Shown: positions 41,784 to 50,845 of the stretch, piece after piece | Layout: the number at the start of each line of letters is the position of its first letter | Position numbering within the stretch: position 1 is the first letter of the stretch | Assembly: GCA_937880805.1 (NCBI GenBank) | Contig: CALGRR010000039.1 | Location: forward strand, 1-56,227 | Direction of reading: 5' to 3' | From: an uncultured Clostridia bacterium | Lineage (GTDB): Bacteria; Bacillota; Clostridia; Oscillospirales; Acutalibacteraceae | DNA length: 56,227 nucleotides | The notes under the pieces: model-generated | Databases searched by the model: none | Told to the model about the DNA's origin: nothing | The model's input: only the letters and a program-made list of their open reading frames with translations | Program-made: the position numbers and the translations under genes

Positions 41784-44700
41784 TCAGTCAGCCTTGGGAG
41801 CATAGAGATCCTTAAGGCGAAGAAGATGATCGTATCTCTCAACTGCAGTCTGCTCTGCCTTTGCAAAGAGCTCTTCAGCTCTTTCGGGGAATGAGCGGGT
41901 GAGTGATGAGTAACGAGCTTCGTTGAGAAGGAATTCTCTGTAGCTGCCTGTTGCGGGCTTGCTGTCGATGGTGAAGGGATTCTTGCCTTCAGCCTTGAGA
42001 GCAGGATTGTAACGGAACATATTCCAGTAGCCGCACTCAACAGCCTTCTTCATTTCTGCCTGGCAGTTAACCATACCGCCCTTGATTGAGTGCATCTCGC
42101 AAGGTGCGTAAGCAATGATGATTGAAGGACCGTTGTAAGCTTCTGCTTCTGCAATAGCCTTGATTGTCTGGTTCTGGTCAGCACCCATAGCAATCTGAGC
42201 AACGTAAACATAGCCGTAGCTCATTGCGATTTCAGCAAGTGACTTCTTAGCGATGCCCTTACCTGCTGCTGCGAACTGTGCAACCTGACCGATGTTGGAA
42301 GCCTTTGAAGCCTGACCGCCGGTGTTGGAGTAAACTTCGGTATCGAATACCATAATGTTTACATCTTCACCTGCTGCAAGAACGTGGTCAACGCCGCCGA
42401 AGCCGATGTCATATGCCCAGCCGTCGCCGCCGAAGATCCAAACTGACTTCTTGGCAAGGTATTCCTTGCTTGCAAGAATTTCCTTGCAGGTGTCGCAGTC
42501 ACAGCCTTCAAGAGCTGCAACAAGAGCTTCTGTTGCTGCGCCGTTCTTTGCACCGTCGTTAACTGTTTCAAGGTAAGCTGCTGCAGCTGCCTTGATTTCT
42601 TCTGTTGCACACTCTGCTGCTGCAACTTCCTTAACCTTAGCGATAAGGCTGTTGCGGATAGCGTTCTGACCAAGGTACATACCGTAGCCGTGCTCTGCGT
42701 TATCCTCGAAGAGTGAGTTTGCCCAAGCAGGACCGAAGCCCTTCTTGTTTACTGTGTAGGGTGATGTAGCTGCGGGACCGCCCCAGATTGATGAACAGCC
42801 TGTTGCGTTCGAGATATACATTCTGTCACCGAAGAGCTGGGTGATAAGGCGTGCATAAGCTGTTTCAGCACAGCCTGCGCAGGAGCCTGAGAACTCAAGA
42901 AGAGGAGTCTTGTACTGGCTGCCGATAACGGTGTTATCTGCAACATCTTCCTTAACTGTTACGTTCTCAACCATATAATCGAATACGGGCTGCATAGCAT
43001 CCTGGCTCTCTCTTGATACCATCTTGAGTGAGTTTGTGGGACATACGCCTACGCAAACGCCGCAACCCATACAGTCGAGGGGTGAAACAGCGAGAGTATA
43101 CTTATAAACGCCCTTGCCCTTGCCTGCCTTCTTATCAACGATGATTGCGTTTTCGGGAGCAGCAGCAGCTTCTTCAGCTGTGAGGCAATAGGGTCTGATT
43201 GTTGCGTGGGGGCAAACATAGGAGCACTTGTTACACTGAGCACAGGTTGAGCCGTCCCAAGCGGGAACAAGAACTGCAACGCCTCTCTTTTCGTAAGCGG
43301 AAGCACCCTGCTCGAATGTGCCGTCTGCGTGGTCAACAAATGCTGAAACGGGAAGTGAATCACCGTTCATAAGACCAACGGGCTTCATAATGCCGTCAAC
43401 CATCTTAACGAGCTTCTCTGCACCCTTTGATGCTTCGGGAGCAGCGTCATCAGCAGCATTTGCCCATTCAGCGGGAACGTTGATCTTAACGTAAGCTGTT
43501 GCACCTGCGTCAATAGCCTTTTCGTTCATTTCAACGATTTCTTTACCCTTCTTCATGAACTTCTGTGCCTTCTCTTTCATATAGCCGATTGCTTCCTCAG
43601 CGGGAAGAACCTTTGAAAGTGAGAAGAAAGCTGACTGAAGAACTGTGTTTGTTCTCTTGCCGAGACCGATCTGTGCAGCAAGGTCAATAGCGTTAACTGT
43701 GTAAAGCTGAACGTTGTTCTTTGCGATGTATCTCTTTGCTTCTGCGGGAAGCTTTGCAGCAAGCTCTTCCTCATTCCACTGGCAGTTGATAAGGAATACG
43801 CCGCCGGGCTTAACATCGTTAACCATCTTGTAGCCCTTTTCAACATATGAGGGGTTGTGGCAAGCTACGAAGTCTGCCTTGTTGATGTAGTAGGGGGACT
43901 TGATGGGGCTGTCACCGAAACGAAGGTGAGAAATTGTGATACCGCCGGTCTTCTTTGAGTCATACTGGAAGTATGCCTGAACATACTTGTCGGTATGGTC
44001 ACCGATGATCTTGATTGAGTCTTTGTTAGCACCAACCGTGCCGTCGCCGCCGAGACCCCAGAACTTACACTCGATTGTGCCTTCTGCTGCGGTGTTGGGA
44101 GCTTCCTTCTCTTCAAGAGAAAGGTTTGTAACGTCATCGTTGATACCCATTGTGAACTGTGCCTTGGGAGCATCCTTAGCAAGCTCTTCGTAAACTGCAA
44201 AAATGCTTGCGGGAGGAGTATCCTTTGAACCGAGACCGTAGCGGCCGCCGATTACCTGTGCACCTGTTCTGCCTGTAGCTGCAAGAGCAGCAACAACATC
44301 AAGGAAGAGGGGCTCGCCGAGTGAGCCGGGTTCCTTTGTTCTGTCGAGAACAGCAATTTTCTTTGCTGTTGCGGGGATAGCTTCAACAAGCTTCTCTGCT
44401 GAGAAGGGTCTGTAAAGACGAACCTTAACAAGACCAACCTTCTCACCCTTAGCGGTAAGATAATCAATAACTTCTTCTGCTACGTCGCAGACTGAACCCA
44501 TAGCAACGATAACTCTATCTGCATCGGGTGCACCGTAGTAGTTGAAGAGCTTGTAGTTTGTGCCGAGCTTTGCATTAACCTTATCCATATACTCTTCAAC
44601 GATTGCGGGAAGAGCATCATAGTAAGCGTTGCAAGCTTCTCTGTGCTGGAAGAAGATGTCGCCGTTTTCGTGTGAACCGCGCATAACGGGTCTTTCGGGG

Positions 44701-45326
44701 TTAAGAGCACGCTTACGGAATGCTTCTACAGCATCCATATCGCACATTTCCTTAAGGTCTTCAAAATCCCAGACTTCAATCTTCTGAAGCTCGTGTGATG
44801 TGCGGAAACCGTCAAAGAAGTTGATGAAGGGAACTCTGCCCTTGATTGATGCAAGGTGAGCAACTGCACCAAGGTCCATAACTTCCTGTGTATTTGTTTC
44901 AGCGAGCATTGCGAAACCTGTCTGACGGCAGGCATAAACGTCTGAATGGTCGCCGAAAATGTTAAGAGCGTGTGAAGCTACGCAGCGAGCTGATACATGG
45001 AAAACGCTGGGAAGAAGTTCACCTGCGATTTTATACATGTTGGGAATCATAAGAAGAAGACCCTGTGATGCTGTGTAGGTTGTGGTAAGAGCACCTGCTG
45101 CGAGTGAACCGTGAACTGTACCTGCAGCACCTGCCTCTGACTGCATTTCTGCAACCTTAACGGTTGTGCCGAAAATGTTCTTGAGACCCTGTGCCGACCA
45201 CTGGTCAACATAGTCTGCCATGGGGCTTGACGGAGTGATGGGGTAAATGCCAGCAACTTCTGTGAAGGCATATGACACCCATGCAGCAGCGTTATTGCCG
45301 TCCATGGTCTTCATTTTTCTTGCCAT
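41784..45326 (-). CDS. nifJ: Pyruvate:ferredoxin (flavodoxin) oxidoreductase
   Basis: A single-chain PFOR of 1180 residues that oxidises pyruvate with CoA to acetyl-CoA and CO2 and reduces ferredoxin, the entry point of electrons for H2 formation. Domain I begins MARKMKTMDGNNAAAWVSYA, then FTEVAGIYPITPSSPMAD. The ferredoxin-like domain holds CAQCNKCSYVCPH and CMGCGVCVGVCPTN. The proximal cluster and TPP domain carry CAGCAETAY, GDGWAYDIGFGG and FDTEVYSNTGGQ. The ATG at 45326 has AGGAGG seven bases upstream, which fixes the start; the 10-codon-longer frame has no such site. It should supply reduced ferredoxin to the hydrogenase encoded earlier. Confidence 0.97.
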   Translation of the reverse strand: MARKMKTMDGNNAAAWVSYAFTEVAGIYPITPSSPMADYVDQWSAQGLKNIFGTTVKVAEMQSEAGAAGTVHGSLAAGALTTTYTASQGLLLMIPNMYKIAGELLPSVFHVSARCVASHALNIFGDHSDVYACRQTGFAMLAETNTQEVMDLGAVAHLASIKGRVPFINFFDGFRTSHELQKIEVWDFEDLKEMCDMDAVEAFRKRALNPERPVMRGSHENGDIFFQHREACNAYYDALPAIVEEYMDKVNAKLGTNYKLFNYYGAPDADRVIVAMGSVCDVAEEVIDYLTAKGEKVGLVKVRLYRPFSAEKLVEAIPATAKKIAVLDRTKEPGSLGEPLFLDVVAALAATGRTGAQVIGGRYGLGSKDTPPASIFAVYEELAKDAPKAQFTMGINDDVTNLSLEEKEAPNTAAEGTIECKFWGLGGDGTVGANKDSIKIIGDHTDKYVQAYFQYDSKKTGGITISHLRFGDSPIKSPYYINKADFVACHNPSYVEKGYKMVNDVKPGGVFLINCQWNEEELAAKLPAEAKRYIAKNNVQLYTVNAIDLAAQIGLGKRTNTVLQSAFFSLSKVLPAEEAIGYMKEKAQKFMKKGKEIVEMNEKAIDAGATAYVKINVPAEWANAADDAAPEASKGAEKLVKMVDGIMKPVGLMNGDSLPVSAFVDHADGTFEQGASAYEKRGVAVLVPAWDGSTCAQCNKCSYVCPHATIRPYCLTAEEAAAAPENAIIVDKKAGKGKGVYKYTLAVSPLDCMGCGVCVGVCPTNSLKMVSRESQDAMQPVFDYMVENVTVKEDVADNTVIGSQYKTPLLEFSGSCAGCAETAYARLITQLFGDRMYISNATGCSSIWGGPAATSPYTVNKKGFGPAWANSLFEDNAEHGYGMYLGQNAIRNSLIAKVKEVAAAECATEEIKAAAAAYLETVNDGAKNGAATEALVAALEGCDCDTCKEILASKEYLAKKSVWIFGGDGWAYDIGFGGVDHVLAAGEDVNIMVFDTEVYSNTGGQASKASNIGQVAQFAAAGKGIAKKSLAEIAMSYGYVYVAQIAMGADQNQTIKAIAEAEAYNGPSIIIAYAPCEMHSIKGGMVNCQAEMKKAVECGYWNMFRYNPALKAEGKNPFTIDSKPATGSYREFLLNEARYSSLTRSFPERAEELFAKAEQTAVERYDHLLRLKDLYAPKAD

Positions 45327-45375
45327 AATCTTTTCCTCCTGATATGTTTTTGCCATTTATAATTATAATGTTTAG

Positions 45376-45417
45376 AACACCATTGATTATATTAACACCA
45401 TTGAGCCGTTTTGTAAA
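45376..45417 (-). promoter_or_regulatory. PFOR promoter with paired direct repeats
   Basis: On the minus strand TTTACA (45417-45412) lies 17 bases from TAATAT (45394-45389). The 11-mer TCAATGGTGTT occurs twice on that strand (45404-45394 and 45386-45376), 18 bases apart, flanking and overlapping the -10. This is a plausible operator for an unknown regulator. Confidence 0.5.
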
Positions 45418-45511
45418 CCTTTAAATATTCCAAAATGAAGAATTTTTTTGAAAATTATTTGTATAAACTTGTTAACATATGCAGAATTTGCTTTGTTTGA
45501 TTTTTGATTTA

Positions 45512-45540
45512 TTGACTTTTTGGCGACAAAGTGGTATTCT
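45512..45540 (+). promoter_or_regulatory. Promoter of the metallophosphoesterase pair
   Basis: TTGACT at 45512-45517 and TATTCT at 45535-45540 are separated by 17 bases, 32 bases before the start codon. Confidence 0.6.
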
Positions 45541-45572
45541 ATAGGTTAGATTTTTAAATGGAGGTAACAAAA

Positions 45573-46574
45573 ATGAGTCTTAACCTTATCCAACAGTTTT
45601 TCTTCAAGTTGTTTACTTTTATCGTAACAACCATCTATTCCTTCAACGGCGGCGTTGTTGCTCCGTCAACGGAAGCCCCCATCAAGGCGGTTGACCCCGA
45701 CAATGTGAAGCTCACTTTCGTAACCGTTGCAGACCCCCAGATTTCAAACTATATGTTCGACAGATACCAGGTTCTTCAGGAGGCTGTTATCGACCTTAAA
45801 AATGCAGAATGCGATTTTGATGCAATCGTTGGTATCGGCGATATTGCAGAAAACGGTCTTGCAGAAGAGTATCAGCTTGTTCTTGATGAATTCAAGGATA
45901 TTGATGCCCGCTACATAATGGCAACCGGCAACCACGATACAAGACTCCGCAACTACAAGCAGATGGTAAACCGCTTCACTAAATTCACAAACGCTCTCAA
46001 CGGCGAAGAAGGCAAGGGTCTTGATGCTTATGCAGAAGGCAAGCTTGCTTATGCAGAAGAAGTAAACGGCTATAAATTTATCGTAATGGGTGCTGACAAA
46101 GCATCATTTGAAGAAGCATATATCAGCGAAGCACAGCTTGAATGGCTTGATGCAGAGCTTGCTTCGGCAGATGCAGACAAACCCGTTTTCGTTCTTCTTC
46201 ACCAGCCCCTCAAGCTCACTCACAACCTTCCCAACAACTGGGGCAACGGCACAAACAAAGAAGCCGGTTCAGTAGGTGAACAGAGCGATGCAATAAAGTC
46301 AATTCTTGCAAAGAACGGTGCAACCAAAACCGTTGTTCTTATCACAGGTCACCTTCACGCAGGCTTCAGCGAATTCAGCTACGAAAAGATTGACACCTTC
46401 CATTCCTTTAATGTTCCCGCACTCAACATTGATAACAAAGACGGTGCAGAGGGCGGCAACGGCTCGGGTCTTACCTATATCGTTGAGGTTTATGACGATG
46501 AAATCCTTTTCAGAGCAAGAAACCTTGAAGAAGGCAAATGGATGCCTCAGTTTGACACAACAATCAGCTATTAA
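45573..46574 (+). CDS. Metallophosphoesterase (calcineurin-like), paired gene 1
   Basis: A 333-residue protein. A hydrophobic N-terminus (residues ~5-24) suggests export or membrane attachment. The calcineurin-like metal site is complete: VADPQI (Asp), GIGDIAENG (Asp), ATGNHDTRL (Asn, His), VLLHQPLK (His) and LITGHLHAG (His-x-His). These enzymes cleave phosphomonoesters or diesters; the substrate is unknown. The ATG at 45573 is preceded by GGAGGT. It is 18 bases from the next gene, which has the same fold, so they are probably co-expressed outside the cell. Confidence 0.85.
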   Translation: MSLNLIQQFFFKLFTFIVTTIYSFNGGVVAPSTEAPIKAVDPDNVKLTFVTVADPQISNYMFDRYQVLQEAVIDLKNAECDFDAIVGIGDIAENGLAEEYQLVLDEFKDIDARYIMATGNHDTRLRNYKQMVNRFTKFTNALNGEEGKGLDAYAEGKLAYAEEVNGYKFIVMGADKASFEEAYISEAQLEWLDAELASADADKPVFVLLHQPLKLTHNLPNNWGNGTNKEAGSVGEQSDAIKSILAKNGATKTVVLITGHLHAGFSEFSYEKIDTFHSFNVPALNIDNKDGAEGGNGSGLTYIVEVYDDEILFRARNLEEGKWMPQFDTTISY

Positions 46575-46592
46575 TTGAAAGGAAAAAGTATA

Positions 46593-48113
46593 ATGAAAAA
46601 AACTTTTCTCAGAGTAATCAGCCTTGTACTCTGCCTCACCCTTCTTATGGGCGGCTCGGCATTTGCATCGGCTGAAGGTGAAAACACAGCACCCGACACA
46701 TCTCCCACCAGAATTTCCGTTGTTTTCAACGGCGATGCATCAACAAGCAGAGGCATCACCTGGTATACCAAGGCAAACACCTCAAGCCTTGTTGAAATCG
46801 TTGACGAAAGCGGCAATCCCGTTAAAGCAGATATTGAATATGCGGAAGTTTTTGAATGGGAAGGCAATTTCGTTCACAAGGCAACCGTTTCAGGTCTTGA
46901 AGCAGGCAAAACATATTATTATGATGTAGGCGACGAAACAACCCGCAGTGCAGCAGGCACATTCACCACCGATAACGGCGACGATAAGGTTGAATTCATC
47001 ACCATCGCAGATATTCAGGCAGGCAACCTCAATAACTTCCTTCAGGGTGCAAGAGTTACCGAAACTGCTTTTAAAACTCTTCCCGGTGCAGAATTTATGA
47101 TTAACCTCGGTGACTTCACAGACGACAGCACCAACGAAGAATGGGATTATTACGACACAGCAATGAAAGCCGTGAATCTGAGCACAACACTTGCTCCCAT
47201 CGCAGGTAACCACGACGGTCTCGGCGTTGCTCATTGGTTCAACAATATGTTTAACCTTGACACAAGCGAAAGCGTTCAGGTTAAAGACGGCGTAAACTAC
47301 TCATTTGATTACGGCAATGTTCATTTTGCAGTTCTCAACACAAACGATATTCTTTCAATCTCACTCCCCCAGCTCAAGTGGCTTGAAAACGACCTCAAGA
47401 GCACCGATGCAGACTGGAAAATCGTTTGTATGCATAAATCACCCTATTCACTCGGCAAGGATGCAAAGTGGCCCGATGCTCTCTATCTTCAGAAAGCACT
47501 CACAAAGGTTATCGATAAGTGCGATGTTGACCTTGTTATGAGCGGTCACGACCATCAGTATCTTCGCACAAAGCCCCTCACAAAGAATAAGGTAGACACC
47601 GAAAACGGCACAACATATATTCTTTCGGGCACCGCAGGTGCAAAGAGATATGAAATCCGTGCATTCCTTGCAGGTCACTTTATGAAGACCGAGTGGTTTG
47701 ACGCACTCACAATCCAGAGAAGCGGCGGCAACTACTGGGACGGCGAAGACTGGGACCAGCAGAATCCCGACTATGAGGGCGGCATCTTCAACACATTCTC
47801 TGTTGACGGCGGCACACTCACTCTCAATTCATATGTTGTTTCCGACTACACAAGAGATGAAAACGGCAACATCGTTGACCTCAACGAAACTCCCAAGGTT
47901 ACAAAGCACGATACATTCACAATAACAAAAGAAACAGGCAAGAACGAAATCACCTTCACCGGTGACAACACAACAAGCGAGCTTGAATATAATCTCGGCA
48001 TCGTTCCCAGCTTCCTCGGACTTGCTGTTTACGCATTCACAGAGTGGCTTCCCAAGTTCCTCGGTATGGTTCCCGACCTTCTCGAAAGCGTAATTGTTTA
48101 TGATATTTTCTAA
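46593..48113 (+). CDS. Secreted purple-acid-phosphatase-like metallophosphoesterase
   Basis: A 506-residue protein with a signal peptide (MKKTFLRVISLVLCLTLLMG, ending AFA). A fibronectin-like PAP N-terminal domain follows (STSRGITWYTKANTSS, GLEAGKTYYYDVGDE). The phosphatase core has ITIADIQAGN, MINLGDFTDDS, PIAGNHDGLG, VCMHKSPYS and VMSGHDHQYLRT, which supply the metal ligands. A C-terminal region includes a hydrophobic stretch (residues ~470-490) that could attach it to the membrane. GAAAGGA precedes the ATG at 46593; an upstream TTG would add six residues. It is likely a surface phosphatase scavenging phosphate or remodelling wall polymers (inference). Confidence 0.88.
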   Translation: MKKTFLRVISLVLCLTLLMGGSAFASAEGENTAPDTSPTRISVVFNGDASTSRGITWYTKANTSSLVEIVDESGNPVKADIEYAEVFEWEGNFVHKATVSGLEAGKTYYYDVGDETTRSAAGTFTTDNGDDKVEFITIADIQAGNLNNFLQGARVTETAFKTLPGAEFMINLGDFTDDSTNEEWDYYDTAMKAVNLSTTLAPIAGNHDGLGVAHWFNNMFNLDTSESVQVKDGVNYSFDYGNVHFAVLNTNDILSISLPQLKWLENDLKSTDADWKIVCMHKSPYSLGKDAKWPDALYLQKALTKVIDKCDVDLVMSGHDHQYLRTKPLTKNKVDTENGTTYILSGTAGAKRYEIRAFLAGHFMKTEWFDALTIQRSGGNYWDGEDWDQQNPDYEGGIFNTFSVDGGTLTLNSYVVSDYTRDENGNIVDLNETPKVTKHDTFTITKETGKNEITFTGDNTTSELEYNLGIVPSFLGLAVYAFTEWLPKFLGMVPDLLESVIVYDIF

Positions 48114-48130
48114 AATTTAATAAACCTGAT

Positions 48131-48165
48131 GAGCTGTTTCACTTTCGTGAGGCAGCTCTTTTTTG
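48131..48165 (+). terminator. Terminator after the phosphoesterase pair
   Basis: A GAGCTG/CAGCTC stem with an internal TCAC/GTGA extension is followed by TTTTTTT. Confidence 0.8.
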
Positions 48166-48338
48166 TCGTTTTGCATAATAAACAATCTTGAAATTCAGCT
48201 AAAATGCAAAAATTTCTTTTGCTCAAAAATTTTTTGCGTGACAAATCACAAATTTCGTCATATATCTTATTAAATTATTTCCACAGAGCATAAATAAAAT
48301 TGTTACAAAAGTATATCAAATAATGACAAAATTGTAAT

Positions 48339-48367
48339 TTGACACGCAGAAATCAGGATGATATAAT
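48339..48367 (+). promoter_or_regulatory. Consensus sigma-A promoter of the lipoprotein gene
   Basis: An exact TTGACA (48339-48344) and an exact TATAAT (48362-48367) are separated by 17 bases, giving a leader of ~60 bases before the GTG start. The remaining ~170 bases upstream, back to the terminator, are AT-rich and show nothing else. Confidence 0.85.
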
Positions 48368-48435
48368 CAAAGTGGAGAAGGTAACCAAATGATTCTTTTC
48401 TAAGTTTTTCAAGCAAATAAAAAGGGGGAGCAAAA

Positions 48436-49728
48436 GTGAAAAAAATAAGCTGTTTTCTTATGGCAATGTCTTTGATATTCTTGTGTTCCTGCAACGATAT
48501 AATATCTGAAAAGGAAACGCAGCCTGCAAGCAGCACGCAAAATCAGCAAAGCAGCTCTTTCCCGAGTGACGAAATTTTAAATTCGGATATTGTTTTGCCG
48601 CAGATAGAAAATGAAACTGTAAACTCAAAGTTTCCGCTGAAAAACGCTTTTTCATCAGAACATAAGGATTTCAGCGTTCTTGAAAAAATCGGAAATCAAT
48701 ATTGGGGAGTTATAACCGATTTCACAGCCGCAACCGCACCCGAAGCATTAATCAACGAACACACCGATGAAGTCAGACGGCTGGATTTTCCCGATTGGAA
48801 TGTAGCCTCAGGCTCGGTTTGCGTAATGAATAACCGTTATTGTTTTGAATGGAGAAACTATATATCGGGCAATTCAGAAAGCACTCACAGCATCAGGCTT
48901 TCACGGTTGGATATGCAAACAGGTGAATTGGAATTTGTTGATGAAAAGAATTTAACTACCCCTTTTATTTATCTTTGCCAAATTGACGAAAACAGATTTC
49001 TGTCGTTTTGGAATGAAAAGGCAGAGTCGGATTATAACAACGAATATGCAACACTTACCGTGGCAGAGATATATGACATTAACGGAAACAAAAAAGAAAT
49101 TATCCGTGAAAAGTTTGAAAATAATTCCGAGTGGCTTAACAGCAAGGGTATGCTGATTGAGAAATTTTACGTTGTCGGTAATGAAATTGTCGGTATAGGC
49201 AGAAAAAACGTTTCGGGAGAAATGAAATATTTTCTGTATTATTACGATACAAACGGCACTTTTCTCAGAGCAGAAGAATTGAAAGGCTTATCAAAAATTT
49301 TAGCAGAAGAAACGCCTTTAGAACTCATTGTCGCAGGCGATTATATTGCTGTTCGGACGCTTGAAAGTCTGAGTTATTATATTTTAAAGAAAACCGATGA
49401 GAATATTGAGCTAATCGCAAAGGGTGCTTACGGAGGCTTGCCGTTTGATATTTCTTCGGACAAGCGGTATCTTTATTTTATCGAAAAAAACATTAACGAT
49501 GATGATACGCTGAAAAACAAGGAATGCCCGCTTTATATTCTGGACACAGCAAGCGGAAAATTGAATGCAGTTTATTTGAGCATACCGTTAGAGAAACCGT
49601 ATTTTGTGAACCTGGATGTTTTATCCACTGATGAAATTCTGCTTGTCTACTGTGAAGAGAAGCATAATCCGATGGGGCTCAACAGTTTTATTATAAATAC
49701 AAGTGAATTGCTTGAATTCATCGGGTAA
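48436..49728 (+). CDS. Exported lipoprotein of unknown function
   Basis: A 430-residue lipoprotein (FLCSCND lipobox; the lipidated residue is Cys of CND). The start is GTG with GGGGGAG upstream. After a Ser/Gln-rich spacer the sequence is a long beta-rich chain with repeated blade-like units (YCFEWRNYISGNSES, FIYLCQIDENRFLSFWNEK, IVGIGRKNVSGEMKYFLYYY, YIAVRTLESLSYYILKK, RYLYFIEKNINDD). A propeller-like fold is suggested but not assigned. It has its own consensus promoter and is not in an operon. I do not recognise a family. Confidence 0.7.
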   Translation: MKKISCFLMAMSLIFLCSCNDIISEKETQPASSTQNQQSSSFPSDEILNSDIVLPQIENETVNSKFPLKNAFSSEHKDFSVLEKIGNQYWGVITDFTAATAPEALINEHTDEVRRLDFPDWNVASGSVCVMNNRYCFEWRNYISGNSESTHSIRLSRLDMQTGELEFVDEKNLTTPFIYLCQIDENRFLSFWNEKAESDYNNEYATLTVAEIYDINGNKKEIIREKFENNSEWLNSKGMLIEKFYVVGNEIVGIGRKNVSGEMKYFLYYYDTNGTFLRAEELKGLSKILAEETPLELIVAGDYIAVRTLESLSYYILKKTDENIELIAKGAYGGLPFDISSDKRYLYFIEKNINDDDTLKNKECPLYILDTASGKLNAVYLSIPLEKPYFVNLDVLSTDEILLVYCEEKHNPMGLNSFIINTSELLEFIG

Positions 49729-49773
49729 CCTCTTCTGTCAACAAACAATAACTTATTAAATTTTAAGAAACAA

Positions 49774-49807
49774 AAAGCTCCTCGCTTCAACCGAAGCGGG
49801 GAGCTTT
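49774..49807. terminator. Bidirectional terminator
   Basis: AAAGCTCCTCGCTTC and GAAGCGGGGAGCTTT form a nearly perfect hairpin with a short AACC loop between convergent genes. Confidence 0.8.
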
Positions 49808-49822
49808 GCCGTTAATTCTTTC

Positions 49823-50776
49823 TTATGTCATTTCCTTGTTTAATTTGCTACCCAGGTGGTCGGGTCTGTTTTTTGAGATATAATAAGGAATGTTATTCTC
49901 TTCGCACCACTTTTTTGCACGTTCAAAAATATATGTTTCTTCGTGCTGTTTTTTGTGTTCATAGTATTTAGAAGTGGCAAAATCATCGAAAGCGGCGAAA
50001 ATATCATCATATTCATACCCGTAATTCTTGTTTTCTTCAATGAATTCCTGAACTTCAGATTTTATTTCTTCGGTATAATATTTTGAAAAATATTCTTTTT
50101 CAATATCTTCTTGTTCCACTTTAAATAACCGCACAAAGTTTCCCGATTCTATAACATCATCATAATTTTTGTAACCATACACAACCTCAACTTCTGAATA
50201 GTCCATTATCTTGCAATTCGTTCTGCAAAACCAAACCGGACGGGGTATCCATTCGCCATTATCTTCTATAGTTGATGTTCCGTACGCCCAGGGGAGGGTA
50301 TCTCTGAGGTCTAAAACTCGGTCAGGGTCAATAGGTGTGTAATACGGAATGTTGTTTTCTTTGCACCATTTTTCTGCCTCTTCAACAAGTCGATTGTGCT
50401 CAAAATTTTCATATTCTCTGTCTAACGGCTCGCAGTAGAAATATTCATCAATGTATTTTCTGAACGCTAAGTCAAATCCGTAATTTTTGCCGTCCATATA
50501 TGCTTTGACTTCATCTTCAAGCTCTTTGTGAAATCTTGAGATGAACTCTTTTTTCAAAGCAAGTGTATCCGTTTTCAAAACAGGAATAAAATGTCCCGAG
50601 TTTCCAATTTCTTCACAATTTTTATAACCAAACATATCAATAAGGTTAGATGTGTAAAAGAACTTAAAACTGCTTTTCTCGAACCAAGCATTAACTTCAT
50701 ATTTACAGTCTTTTTCGCTGCACCATTCGCTGTAGCAAGCGGCTTCTCTGAGGTCTGCTTTTATTTTCATTTTCAT
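49823..50776 (-). CDS. Unknown protein with a tandem ~100-residue duplication
   Basis: A 317-residue soluble, acidic protein with no recognised family. Residues ~31-147 and ~182-300 are clearly related. The first unit has FGYKNCEEIGNSGHFIPVLK, then EAEKWCKENNIPYYTP. The second has YGYKNYDDVIESGNFVRLFK, then RAKKWCEENNIPYYIS. Each also has a matching KNYG helix region. Each unit thus pairs an N-terminal strand-rich half with a helical C-terminal half. No signal peptide is seen. Start options are 50776 and 50770, both in frame, with AAAGG placed better for the latter. The gene is more AT-rich than the wall genes downstream. Confidence 0.7.
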   Translation of the reverse strand: MKMKIKADLREAACYSEWCSEKDCKYEVNAWFEKSSFKFFYTSNLIDMFGYKNCEEIGNSGHFIPVLKTDTLALKKEFISRFHKELEDEVKAYMDGKNYGFDLAFRKYIDEYFYCEPLDREYENFEHNRLVEEAEKWCKENNIPYYTPIDPDRVLDLRDTLPWAYGTSTIEDNGEWIPRPVWFCRTNCKIMDYSEVEVVYGYKNYDDVIESGNFVRLFKVEQEDIEKEYFSKYYTEEIKSEVQEFIEENKNYGYEYDDIFAAFDDFATSKYYEHKKQHEETYIFERAKKWCEENNIPYYISKNRPDHLGSKLNKEMT

Positions 50777-50845
50777 CAACCTTTTCAGTAAACATCAAGG
50801 ATAATTCGTGTTTAACCAGACGGACACGCAATGTGCGTTCCGCCA

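Noticed and set aside
45461..45485. Rex half-site TTGTTAAC upstream of the phosphoesterase genes
   Set aside because: Only one half of the operator is present and it is far from either promoter core.
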